Source: DASXMT01 sp963755985 (GTDB lineage: Bacteria; Actinomycetota; Acidimicrobiia; Acidimicrobiales; RAAP-2). Taken from it: a stretch of 64,000 nt of DNA. The notes under the pieces are model-generated. The model was not told the origin of the DNA. It did no database searches and worked only from the letters and a program-made list of their open reading frames with translations. The first letter of the stretch is position 1. Every line of letters begins with the position of its first letter. Where the stretch lies: assembly GCA_963755985.1 (NCBI GenBank), contig CAVWLO010000003.1, forward strand, positions 62,001-126,000, read 5' to 3'. The position numbers and the translations under genes are program-made. This document shows, piece after piece, positions 1 to 7,419 of this stretch.

Positions 1-1399
1 GAATCATCAACAGGCTGGCGTCAAGCGCGTCGGACCCGTAGAACTGGGTGAACGAGCCCTTCTGGGCGTTGAAGCCCTGGGTGGTGACCTGGTTGTGGAT
101 CTCCTGGCGAAGGGCGCGCCACCTGTCGACCGGGCCGTCCGTTCTGCAGTTCTCCACCGTCTTGATGGCACGGTCGACCGCCACCCAGGCCATGACCTTG
201 GAGTGGGTGAAGTGGCGCTGGGGGCCGCGGACCTCCCAGATGCCGTCGTCCGGCTTGCTCCAACCCGTCTCCAGGAAGTCCATCAGCGCGCACTGGAGGT
301 CCCAGGCCGGGTCGCGGAAGTTGTCGCCGGCCAGCGTGGCCTCATACAGGGCCGACATCACTTCGCCGTAGACGTCCAGTTGGAACTGGCCCGACGCCGC
401 ATTGCCGATGCGGACCGGGGCCGAGCCCTCGTACCCGGGCAGCCAGTCGACCACCCACTCGTCGAGCCGGCGCTCGCCGCCGGCGCCGTACATGATCTGC
501 AACTGCGAGGGGTCGCCGGCGACCGTCCGCAGCAGCCAGTCCCGCCAGGCCATGGCCTCCTCGTAGAAGCCACCCCGCATGAGCGACTCGAGGGTGAGGG
601 TGGCGTCGCGCAGCCAGCAGAACCGGTAGTCCCAGTTGCGGCCGCCCCCCAGGGTCTCGGGGAGGGACGTGGTGGCGGCGGCTACGATGCCGCCCGTGGG
701 TTGGTAGGTCAGCGCCTTCAAGGTGATGAGTGATCGCACCACCGCCTCCCGGTCGCGCCCGGTGTAGGTGCACTGGGCCACCCAGTCGTGCCACCAGGTC
801 TCGGTGTCCTCGATGGTGTAGAGGGCGTCGACCGGGCGTGGGGGTTCCTCGTTGGCCGGGAACCAGGCCAGCGAGAAGGGGATCCGTTGCCCTTCGGACA
901 CGGTGAAGTCGGCGACGGTGGAGAAATCCTCGCCGCGGGTATGGACCGGCGTCCACAAGGACAGGCCGTCGGGGCCGGCGATGGCCACCAGCGTCCCGTC
1001 AAGCCTGCGGACCCACGGGACGATCTGCCCGTACCCGAACCGGATGGTCAGGTCCATCCTCATGGGCACCCGGCCCCGCACCCCTTCGACGAGGCGGACG
1101 ACCTCGGGGTGCTCCTGACGGATGGGCATGCAGTCCACCACCCGGACCGTTCCCTCCGGCGTGGTGAACTCCGACTCGAGCACGAGCGAGTCGCCCCGGT
1201 AGCGGCGGTGGGTAGCCAGGTGGGCCCCGGCAGGGGCCAGCTTCCAGCGACCGTGCTCGTCGTCGCCCAGCAACCTGGAGAAGCACGCGGCCGAGTCGAA
1301 CCGGGGCAGGCACAGCCAGTCGATCGAACCGTCGCGCCCGACCACCCCCGCCGTGTGCAGGTCGCCGATGATGCCGTAGTCCTCCAGCGGGAGCGTCAC
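1..1399 (-). CDS. Glycoside hydrolase family 15 (glucoamylase/trehalase-like), 3' end beyond window
   Basis: The 466 visible codons read as a GH15 protein of the bacterial trehalase/glucoamylase group, which hydrolyses alpha-linked glucose from trehalose or malto-oligosaccharides, probably in the cytoplasm because no signal peptide is visible. The N-terminus LEDYGIIGDLHTAG and DGSIDWLCLPRFDS is the family's opening signature, and the NWDYRFCWLRDATLTLES segment is the substrate-pocket signature of the (alpha/alpha)6 barrel. The best start is the GTG at 1399, directly before the conserved sequence; the ATG slightly upstream runs into a stop. The frame stays open to base 1 and the last readable residues, FYGSDALDASLLMI, are also typical of the family, so only the C-terminal third is missing. 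Whether it prefers trehalose cannot be decided from this part. Confidence 0.9.
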   Translation of the reverse strand, partial: MTLPLEDYGIIGDLHTAGVVGRDGSIDWLCLPRFDSAACFSRLLGDDEHGRWKLAPAGAHLATHRRYRGDSLVLESEFTTPEGTVRVVDCMPIRQEHPEVVRLVEGVRGRVPMRMDLTIRFGYGQIVPWVRRLDGTLVAIAGPDGLSLWTPVHTRGEDFSTVADFTVSEGQRIPFSLAWFPANEEPPRPVDALYTIEDTETWWHDWVAQCTYTGRDREAVVRSLITLKALTYQPTGGIVAAATTSLPETLGGGRNWDYRFCWLRDATLTLESLMRGGFYEEAMAWRDWLLRTVAGDPSQLQIMYGAGGERRLDEWVVDWLPGYEGSAPVRIGNAASGQFQLDVYGEVMSALYEATLAGDNFRDPAWDLQCALMDFLETGWSKPDDGIWEVRGPQRHFTHSKVMAWVAVDRAIKTVENCRTDGPVDRWRALRQEIHNQVTTQGFNAQKGSFTQFYGSDALDASLLMI

Positions 1400-1477
1400 G
1401 TGGACATGTTTAGCCTGAGGAGGCCACGGTCGTGGTTCTACCTGGTGGTCTGCCCGATCGTCTGCCTCGTCGTCTGC

Positions 1478-1509
1478 GACTACCCGTTGGTGTGACTACC
1501 CGTTGGTGC
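1478..1509. repeat. 16-bp tandem duplication over the stop codon of the MarP-like gene
   Basis: Two 16-bp units (1478-1493 and 1494-1509) beginning GACTACCCGTTGGTG differ only in the last base. The right-hand unit contains the last codons and the TAG stop of the minus-strand protease gene; the left-hand unit lies just downstream of it. Similar duplications occur at two other minus-strand gene ends in this window. Confidence 0.85.
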
Positions 1510-2665
1510 ACCCGCCCGTCCCGACCGACCCGGTGGCCACCTCGGCCTGGTGCACCCGCGTGATCACCCCGGGTGAGGTCAGGGCATATCCGATGGTGTC
1601 ATTGGTGGTGGACCGCGAGAACACGATGCCGATCACCACGCCGCTGGGCAGAACCAGGGGACCGCCCGAATTCCCCGGCCGGACCGAGGCCTCGATCTCG
1701 TAGACGTCCCGGACGGTCAGGCCCTGACCGTAGATGTCACGTCCCTGGGCCTCGAACTCCGCCATGACGCCGGCAGGCCCATAGGCAAACTGGCCGCCAC
1801 CGGGATAGCCCAGCACCGCCGCCTGGGTTTGCCGAGCGACGGTCTGCGTGTCGAGCGACAGGGCCGGCTCGGTGACATTGGTGCGCAGGACGGCCAGGTC
1901 GAACGACGGGTCGAAGTACACCACTGTTGTGTCGTGGGTGCCGCTGGAGTCCTCCACGGTCGGGTGGGGGATGCCCGCCACCACGTGGGCGTTGGTGACG
2001 ACCAGGCCAGGGGCAACGACGAAGCCCGAGCCCTCCTGGATCTGCCCGCACCCCTCCCCGACGACCTTGACCGTGGACGCACCGGCCGCGGCCACCGCGG
2101 CATTGACGGTGGCTGCGTCGGGCAGGGTGACGGGGCCGGCCGAGGCCGGAGCCAGCTGGGCGAAGACGGGCGGGAAGCCCTCCTGGGAGAGAAAGACCTG
2201 CACCCGGGAGAACACCGAGGGGGGCGCAGGCAGGACATTGTCGAGCGACCGGATGATGGTGGAGTTGGCGATCACCGAGTTGAGGCTCGGATAGGAGCTG
2301 TTGACCAGGGTGCTGGCCACCAGCCAGACGGCCAGGAGAGAGGCCACCACGGCCACGACCACGCCCAGGACCGAGTCCACCGAGCCGAGCTTTCCCCGGT
2401 GGAGCGCTCGGAACGATCGGGCCCCGAGGACGCGCCCGGCCGTCCCCAGGACGACCGCACTGCCGATCATGGTGATGAGGGCAACGGCCGTGCGGGAGGG
2501 CTGGGAGTGCACCCAGTGGACGGTCTCGGAGGCAAGGATGGCGCCGAGGTACATGCCCAGCCAGAATCCGACGAAGGACAGGGTCAACAGCACGGCGCCG
2601 AGTCGCAGGCCCTCGATCGCCGCGACGGCGACGACCACGAGCAACAGCACGTCGAGGAGGTTCAC
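1496..2665 (-). CDS. MarP-like membrane-anchored trypsin-fold serine protease (CvpA + protease)
   Basis: The protein has about 389 residues with two parts. Residues 1-125 carry four hydrophobic segments of the CvpA/colicin-V-production type (NLLDVLLLVVVAVAAIEG at the start), and residues 185-389 form a trypsin-like domain. The triad is visible as His227 in TNAHVVAG, Asp256 in SFDLAVLR and Ser333 in PGNSGGPL. This is the architecture of Mycobacterium tuberculosis MarP (Rv3671c), a periplasm-facing protease required for acid resistance in that species. Two Cys, one before the protease core and one in the C-terminal GCTNG, could form a disulfide. The GTG at 2665 is preferred because the CvpA helix begins there; an in-frame ATG at 2878 would add about 71 residues of low-complexity sequence and overlap the neighbouring gene's start. 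Confidence 0.88.
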   Translation of the reverse strand: MNLLDVLLLVVVAVAAIEGLRLGAVLLTLSFVGFWLGMYLGAILASETVHWVHSQPSRTAVALITMIGSAVVLGTAGRVLGARSFRALHRGKLGSVDSVLGVVVAVVASLLAVWLVASTLVNSSYPSLNSVIANSTIIRSLDNVLPAPPSVFSRVQVFLSQEGFPPVFAQLAPASAGPVTLPDAATVNAAVAAAGASTVKVVGEGCGQIQEGSGFVVAPGLVVTNAHVVAGIPHPTVEDSSGTHDTTVVYFDPSFDLAVLRTNVTEPALSLDTQTVARQTQAAVLGYPGGGQFAYGPAGVMAEFEAQGRDIYGQGLTVRDVYEIEASVRPGNSGGPLVLPSGVVIGIVFSRSTTNDTIGYALTSPGVITRVHQAEVATGSVGTGGCTNG

Positions 2666-2866
2666 GGCGACGGGACGCCCGCCGGTCGGGCTTCCTGTGG
2701 CGCGAGAAGTTGGTTCACCGCCGGGTAACGGTAGACGGGTCTTCCCCACGACATGGGCGAAATTCGCCAATATTCGCACTTGGCGTGTCAAGATCGTGAG
2801 TGGAGTAGGCGCGGGTCGGCCCGACCAATGCTGGTGGAGATCAATGAGAGAGCGCGGGGTTACGCG

Positions 2867-3805
2867 ATGAGCGATCAAACACCACCCACACCGGGCGAGG
2901 AGCCGAAACCCGGCACCGAACCCGCACCGCCGCCGCCGACCAACGCTCCCCCACCAACGGCGCCGGGACCACCACCGACCGCACCTCCTCCCTCGGCAGC
3001 ACCGCCCCCGCCGGGACCACCGCCTGCGGCGCCACCGGCAGCACCCGGACCACCCCCCGCACCGCCGGGACCACCGCCTTCGGCGCCACCGGCAGCACCC
3101 GGACCACCTCCGGGACCACGTCCTTCGGCCTCACCGGCAGCACCCACCGGGGCGCCCTCCTACGGCCAGGGCTCACCGCCGACAGCACCAACCCCACCCC
3201 CCGCATACGGCCAGAGACCGCCTCCGGCTGCCCCCCTTCCCAGCTACGGCCAGACCCCCTACGGCCAGCCTCCATCCGGAGGAGCTCCCTACGGCTATAC
3301 GACCGGTCCGGTGGACAGCCTGGGCCGCCCGTTGGCCGAGTGGTGGCAGCGCCTCGTGGCCATCATCATCGACAGCGTGATCCTCGGGATCGTGACCGGC
3401 ATCATCAGCGCCGTCATCATCGCCGCCGGCCACTATGTCGGCAACGGAAACGGGCTGTTCAGCACGCGATTGGACGCCCGGCACGTGATCGCCGGCCTCA
3501 TCACCTTCGTGATCGACCTGGCCTACTTCGCACTGCTCAACGGCAGTGAGAAGGGTCAGACCGTGGGGATGATGGCACTCGGGATCACCGTGCGGGATAA
3601 CCAGACGGGTGGACGAATCGATCCTCAACGAGCCGGCCTCCGGATCTTCGTCCTGTACCCGGGGATCCTGCTCCGGTGGATTCCCGTCCTGGGGGCGATC
3701 GCCGGTGTCTACACCATCATCGTCGGCCTCTCACCCCTGTGGGACAGCAAGCGCGAGGGGTGGCACGACAAGGTCGCCAAGACGACGGTGATCAAAGTCC
3801 GCTGA
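2867..3805 (+). CDS. RDD-family membrane protein with long Pro-rich N-terminus
   Basis: The 312-residue protein opens with about 140 residues that are nearly all Pro, Ala, Gly and Ser, including YGQ-type repeats, followed by an RDD domain from SLGRPLAEWWQRLVAIIID onward. Three or four membrane helices are visible: around the IIIDSVILGIVTGIISAVIIAAG segment, the FVIDLAYFALLNG segment and the ILLRWIPVLGAIAGVYTIIV segment. The GQTVGMMALGITV motif and the closing DSKREGWHDKVAKTTVIKV are typical of RDD proteins, whose biochemical role is mostly unknown (some members have been linked to ion transport). The ATG at 2867, behind a GCGGGG stretch, is chosen over an upstream in-frame start at 2753. The Pro-rich tail probably lies in the cytoplasm and may act in protein interaction, an inference from composition only. 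It converges on the next gene with 9 bp between them. Confidence 0.88.
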   Translation: MSDQTPPTPGEEPKPGTEPAPPPPTNAPPPTAPGPPPTAPPPSAAPPPPGPPPAAPPAAPGPPPAPPGPPPSAPPAAPGPPPGPRPSASPAAPTGAPSYGQGSPPTAPTPPPAYGQRPPPAAPLPSYGQTPYGQPPSGGAPYGYTTGPVDSLGRPLAEWWQRLVAIIIDSVILGIVTGIISAVIIAAGHYVGNGNGLFSTRLDARHVIAGLITFVIDLAYFALLNGSEKGQTVGMMALGITVRDNQTGGRIDPQRAGLRIFVLYPGILLRWIPVLGAIAGVYTIIVGLSPLWDSKREGWHDKVAKTTVIKVR

Positions 3806-3814
3806 GCCTGGCCG

Positions 3815-4720
3815 TTACCTGGTCGGCATGTGGCCCACCGCCAACTTGGCGCTCAGTTTGATGGCCTTCACGGCGCTGGTAGCCCCGGTCTGCAGCACGA
3901 CCGCCACGCTCAAGAGGATCACGGCCGGGATGAGGAGGCTATGCGATCCCAGCATCAAAATGGCGACCCGGCCCAGAAGGTACGGCGGCGTACACACTGC
4001 GGCACCGACCGCGCCGCCTATGGCCGAGGCCGTGAGCTTGTCCCGACGGGACCGGGTCGACGTAGTTCCGAGTAGTCGTGACGGAACGAACACATAGGTG
4101 AACATCAGCACGCCGACGACGATGCCGAGGGCCAATCCGAACCAGCGGAGCCCCCACCGTTGGACGACAACGGTGGAGAACCCCAGGGCCAGCCCAATGA
4201 CGAATCCCCAGCCCAGCACCGCCTTCCTATGCACGCGTGCCTGGGCGAACGCAGGGCGGATCTCCGGCTTGCCTGGCCGGGCTATCGAGAAGGCGAAGAC
4301 CGCATTGAGAAAGAAGGCGGTTGAGGTGATGGAGGCGATGACCAAAACGACGGGAATCACTAGCGGTCCCCTCAATACATGGAACTCGTGGCCACGAAAT
4401 ACGTGGGCTTTGAGGTCGAGCATGGCCGCCCAGATCCACATGGCTGGCAATATCTGCACCAGGGTCAGTCGCCAGTTGGTGAATAGCAGTTTCACCCCTT
4501 GGAAGAGCATGGTGAACGCCCCCACCATCATGGCCAGAGGTGCCAGCCAGCGGCTGCGACGACTCAGTGACAGAACCGCGTTCTCGACCGTCTTTTCGTC
4601 GCCGGTGCGAATGGCAGTTACTAGACGCTTGAACTGACCACCCACTGTCTCCCGTAGGGATTGACGGGGTGATTTGTCGGCCGCGCCGGCGAAGGACTCG
4701 GGTTCGTTGTCTGAGGTCAT
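3815..4720 (-). CDS. Polytopic membrane protein of unknown function
   Basis: This is a 301-residue protein with no family I recognise. After a hydrophilic N-terminus of about 70 residues come five to seven hydrophobic segments, such as WLAPLAMMVGAFTMLFQGV, GPLVIPVVLVIASITSTAFFL, GWGFVIGLALGF and the C-terminal SLLIPAVILLSVAVVLQTG. A middle loop holds IARPGKPEIRPAFAQARVHRKA. The start at 4720 is set by a clear GGAAGGGG seven bases upstream; an in-frame start at 4771 lacks one. It is divergent from the Ser/Thr kinase gene across a 173-bp spacer, so the two may share a control region. The even spread of helices suggests a permease or channel-like fold, but nothing specific supports that. Confidence 0.8.
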   Translation of the reverse strand: MTSDNEPESFAGAADKSPRQSLRETVGGQFKRLVTAIRTGDEKTVENAVLSLSRRSRWLAPLAMMVGAFTMLFQGVKLLFTNWRLTLVQILPAMWIWAAMLDLKAHVFRGHEFHVLRGPLVIPVVLVIASITSTAFFLNAVFAFSIARPGKPEIRPAFAQARVHRKAVLGWGFVIGLALGFSTVVVQRWGLRWFGLALGIVVGVLMFTYVFVPSRLLGTTSTRSRRDKLTASAIGGAVGAAVCTPPYLLGRVAILMLGSHSLLIPAVILLSVAVVLQTGATSAVKAIKLSAKLAVGHMPTR

Positions 4721-4893
4721 GTACTGACCCCTTCCGGTCAAGAGAGCCCTGGGACGGTCAAGGAGTACCACTGATCATTCAGACAGGCCAACCTGACAAT
4801 GCTGAATGGGATGTATCGATGGTCAGGGTTTCATCCATGCGCTGAACCTCGGGTTAACATTTAGGGTGCGGCAATCGTTCTAGTGGAGCTGAC

Positions 4894-7416
4894 GTGGCAT
4901 TGAGGCGACGGTCCCAGCAGAGGGAAGACGAGTCATTCCCAGGCTTCACTGACGTCGTGAGAATCGGCGCCGGGGGCTTCTCCACCGTCTTCAGTGCCCT
5001 TGAGCTGGAGACCAACCGGCCGGTGGCGTTGAAGATCCTCAACGTCCACGACGTGTCGGAGCACGCCCTCGGTTCCTTCCAGCGGGAGACTTTCGCTCTC
5101 GGGACGCTCAGCGCCCATCCCAACATCGTGACCCTCTACCGGACGCTCACAACCGAGGATGAGCGACCGGTGCTGGTGCTCGAGCTGTGCCACGGCTCGA
5201 TCCGGGAGCGCACCCGCGACCAGGGGCGGATGGCGCCCTGGGAGTCGGTGGCCGTCACAGTCAAGATCGCCGGGGCCCTGGAGACGGCTCACCGGGCGGG
5301 GATGCTGCACCGAGACATCAAGCCCGAGAACATACTGATCACCCAGTACGGAGAGCCCGCCCTGGCCGACTTCGGCGTCGCCCGTCTCCAGTCCACATCA
5401 CAGGCCACAGCCGGCGTGTTCGGGTTCACCACCATTCACGCCGCACCCGAGCTGCTCGAGGGACGTGACCTCTCCGCCGCCACCGACGTCTACGGACTGG
5501 CGTCCACGCTCTACCAGCTGCTGGCGGGCAAGGCCGCCTTCCGCTCGTTCGAGGACGAGGGCCCGGCGTCGGTCATCCTGCGCATCCTGCGTGACCCCGT
5601 CCAGCCGCTGGTGGCCGAGGGCGTCCCTGTGGCCCTGTCCGACCTGCTGGTGAGCTCCATGTCGAAGAATCCCTACGATCGCCCGGCCACGGCCTTGGAG
5701 ATGGCCGACGAGCTGCGGTCGATCGAGGCTGCCACCGGTTGGCCCGACACCGCGTACGCCATCGAAGAGGCAGACGTCCTCGAGCGCCGCACCCCGGCCC
5801 GACCGGGTCGCTTCCAGGTCCGCGGCATGGATGCACCGGTGCCCGACCTGGTGGATGCGGAGGCGAACCGCGCCGCCTCACCGGTGCTCGTCGAACCGGA
5901 AGATCCGGTCGGAGTTGGGACTGAACCGTCAGCAGCCGCGGCAGCCTGGACCGAACCGGCCCAACCCGTCGCCAGCCGCTTTGCGCCTGATCCGGCATCA
6001 GAGACCGTGTTCGTGCGGACGGGACCGGGACGGGTCGAAGTCCCACGCGGGAAGCGGCGCGTGCTCACCCCCCGGGGGCGGCCGGCAACGGCAACACCCG
6101 CGCCCATACGCCCGCTGTCCCCGTTGCCGGTCCCCTCGCCACCCGCGCCGGTTCCGCGACCAGTCACCCCTACCGTGCCGCCACCGCCGGCTGCGCCTAC
6201 GCCTATTCCCGTTGCGCCCGCCCCGGCTGCGTCTGCTCCCGTTGCGCCCGCCCCGGCCGCGTCTGCTCCCGTTGCGCCCGCCCCGGCTGCGTCTGCTCCC
6301 GTTGCGCCCGCCCCGGCCGCGTCTGCTCCCGTTGCGCCCGCCCCGGCCGCGTCTGCTCCCGTTGCGCCGGCGCCGGCTGCGGCCGCCGCCGAGTCCTCAA
6401 CGACTCCATTCGATGCAGAGTCCGCGACACCGCCTGTCGCTGCTGAATCCTCAACGACTCTGTTCGATGCAGAAGCTTCGCCAACTCTGGTCGGTCCGCC
6501 TCTTCCGGTGAGGCCCGCATCGCCGCCGGCGCCTGCCGCGGGACCGTCACCTTCCTCAGAACCATCTCCTCCGCGCCCGGTTCCGCCGCCGCCTCCTTCG
6601 CCGAGGTTTCCGCCACTCGTTCTGCCCCCACCGCCCCGACCTGAGCCGGAGCCGGTGCGGATGGAGGTGCTCCCAGACTCCAACCCCGTCGAAGTTGTGT
6701 TTCCCTTGGGCCCTTCCGATGCCCCAAGTACCTTCCCGTCAGAACCCGTCGGCTTCGAGCAAGAAGAGGAGCAGGAAAAGGGGCTGAACCGCGAGCTCGA
6801 GTTTGTCGAACCGGAGCCGGAGCCCATCGCAATGCAAGCACCGGAGGTGGCAACAACAGCCGAGCCGGATCGGACAACGCTGGCCCAAGCGGAGCCACTG
6901 GCCGAGGGCGTGGTCGAGCACGAGTCCGAGCCGCCGGAACGACGGGGGCCCGGTCCAGTGCCCGTCGAGCCGCTCGATCTTCCAGCGGTCACGCCGGTGC
7001 CGACGCCCCGGTTCGATCACATCTTCGACGAGAGCGAAGAGCGTTCCGCACCGACGATCCGTCCCCTGGCGCCTCCCATCGGCGCCACCACGGCCGCCAT
7101 CCCGGCCAGCTGGGCCCGGCCGCGCTTTCTGTCCCAGACCTTCTCGCTGGAGGACGACCCCAACGACCGGCGGACCCGTCCTACGCCAGTCGTGAAGTGG
7201 ACGGCGCCGTCGCCGCCGGTTCCACTGCGCGAGAACCCGAGAGCAAGGGAAGACTCGGAGCGCAGAAGCAATTCCGGCTGGGCCGGGGACTCCGCTTGGT
7301 CCGGCGATCCCGGCGCCGACGAGTACCAGGGCACAAGGAACGGCGACTTCCAGGGGACAGGGGGAACCGAGGACGCGCAGCCCAGAAAGGGCCGGCGCCG
7401 GCACAAGCGCCGTTAG
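4894..7416 (+). CDS. Soluble Ser/Thr protein kinase with long Pro/Ala-rich C-terminal region
   Basis: This 840-residue protein has a Hanks-type kinase domain at residues 18-280. The glycine loop is IGAGGFSTVF, the ATP lysine is Lys47 in VALKIL, the catalytic loop is HRDIKPEN (His139-Asp141) and the metal motif is DFG (159-161); the APE helix is also present, so it should be active. Unlike PknB it has no membrane helix and no PASTA repeats. Residues 300-830 are low complexity, rich in Pro, Ala and Glu, with a perfect 10-residue repeat near 440-489, and the protein ends in the very basic RKGRRRHKRR. The GTG at 4894 has GGAG five bases upstream. It lies convergent to the transglutaminase-like operon. 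The tail could act as a scaffold or a substrate of the kinase (inference). Confidence 0.93.
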   Translation: MALRRRSQQREDESFPGFTDVVRIGAGGFSTVFSALELETNRPVALKILNVHDVSEHALGSFQRETFALGTLSAHPNIVTLYRTLTTEDERPVLVLELCHGSIRERTRDQGRMAPWESVAVTVKIAGALETAHRAGMLHRDIKPENILITQYGEPALADFGVARLQSTSQATAGVFGFTTIHAAPELLEGRDLSAATDVYGLASTLYQLLAGKAAFRSFEDEGPASVILRILRDPVQPLVAEGVPVALSDLLVSSMSKNPYDRPATALEMADELRSIEAATGWPDTAYAIEEADVLERRTPARPGRFQVRGMDAPVPDLVDAEANRAASPVLVEPEDPVGVGTEPSAAAAAWTEPAQPVASRFAPDPASETVFVRTGPGRVEVPRGKRRVLTPRGRPATATPAPIRPLSPLPVPSPPAPVPRPVTPTVPPPPAAPTPIPVAPAPAASAPVAPAPAASAPVAPAPAASAPVAPAPAASAPVAPAPAASAPVAPAPAAAAAESSTTPFDAESATPPVAAESSTTLFDAEASPTLVGPPLPVRPASPPAPAAGPSPSSEPSPPRPVPPPPPSPRFPPLVLPPPPRPEPEPVRMEVLPDSNPVEVVFPLGPSDAPSTFPSEPVGFEQEEEQEKGLNRELEFVEPEPEPIAMQAPEVATTAEPDRTTLAQAEPLAEGVVEHESEPPERRGPGPVPVEPLDLPAVTPVPTPRFDHIFDESEERSAPTIRPLAPPIGATTAAIPASWARPRFLSQTFSLEDDPNDRRTRPTPVVKWTAPSPPVPLRENPRAREDSERRSNSGWAGDSAWSGDPGADEYQGTRNGDFQGTGGTEDAQPRKGRRRHKRR
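6211..6390 (+). repeat. 30-bp in-frame tandem repeat in kinase tail
   Basis: Five adjacent 30-bp units (6211-6360), each starting GTTGCGCCCGCCCCGG, are followed by a sixth degenerate unit. They encode VAPAPAASAP repeats. The units differ at a single C/T position in the order T, C, T, C, C, which suggests duplication of a 60-bp pair. Such arrays expand and contract easily by slippage. Confidence 0.95.
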
Positions 7417-7419
7417 ATA

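Noticed and set aside
6211..6390. CRISPR-like array
   Set aside because: The units are directly adjacent without spacers and keep the kinase reading frame.
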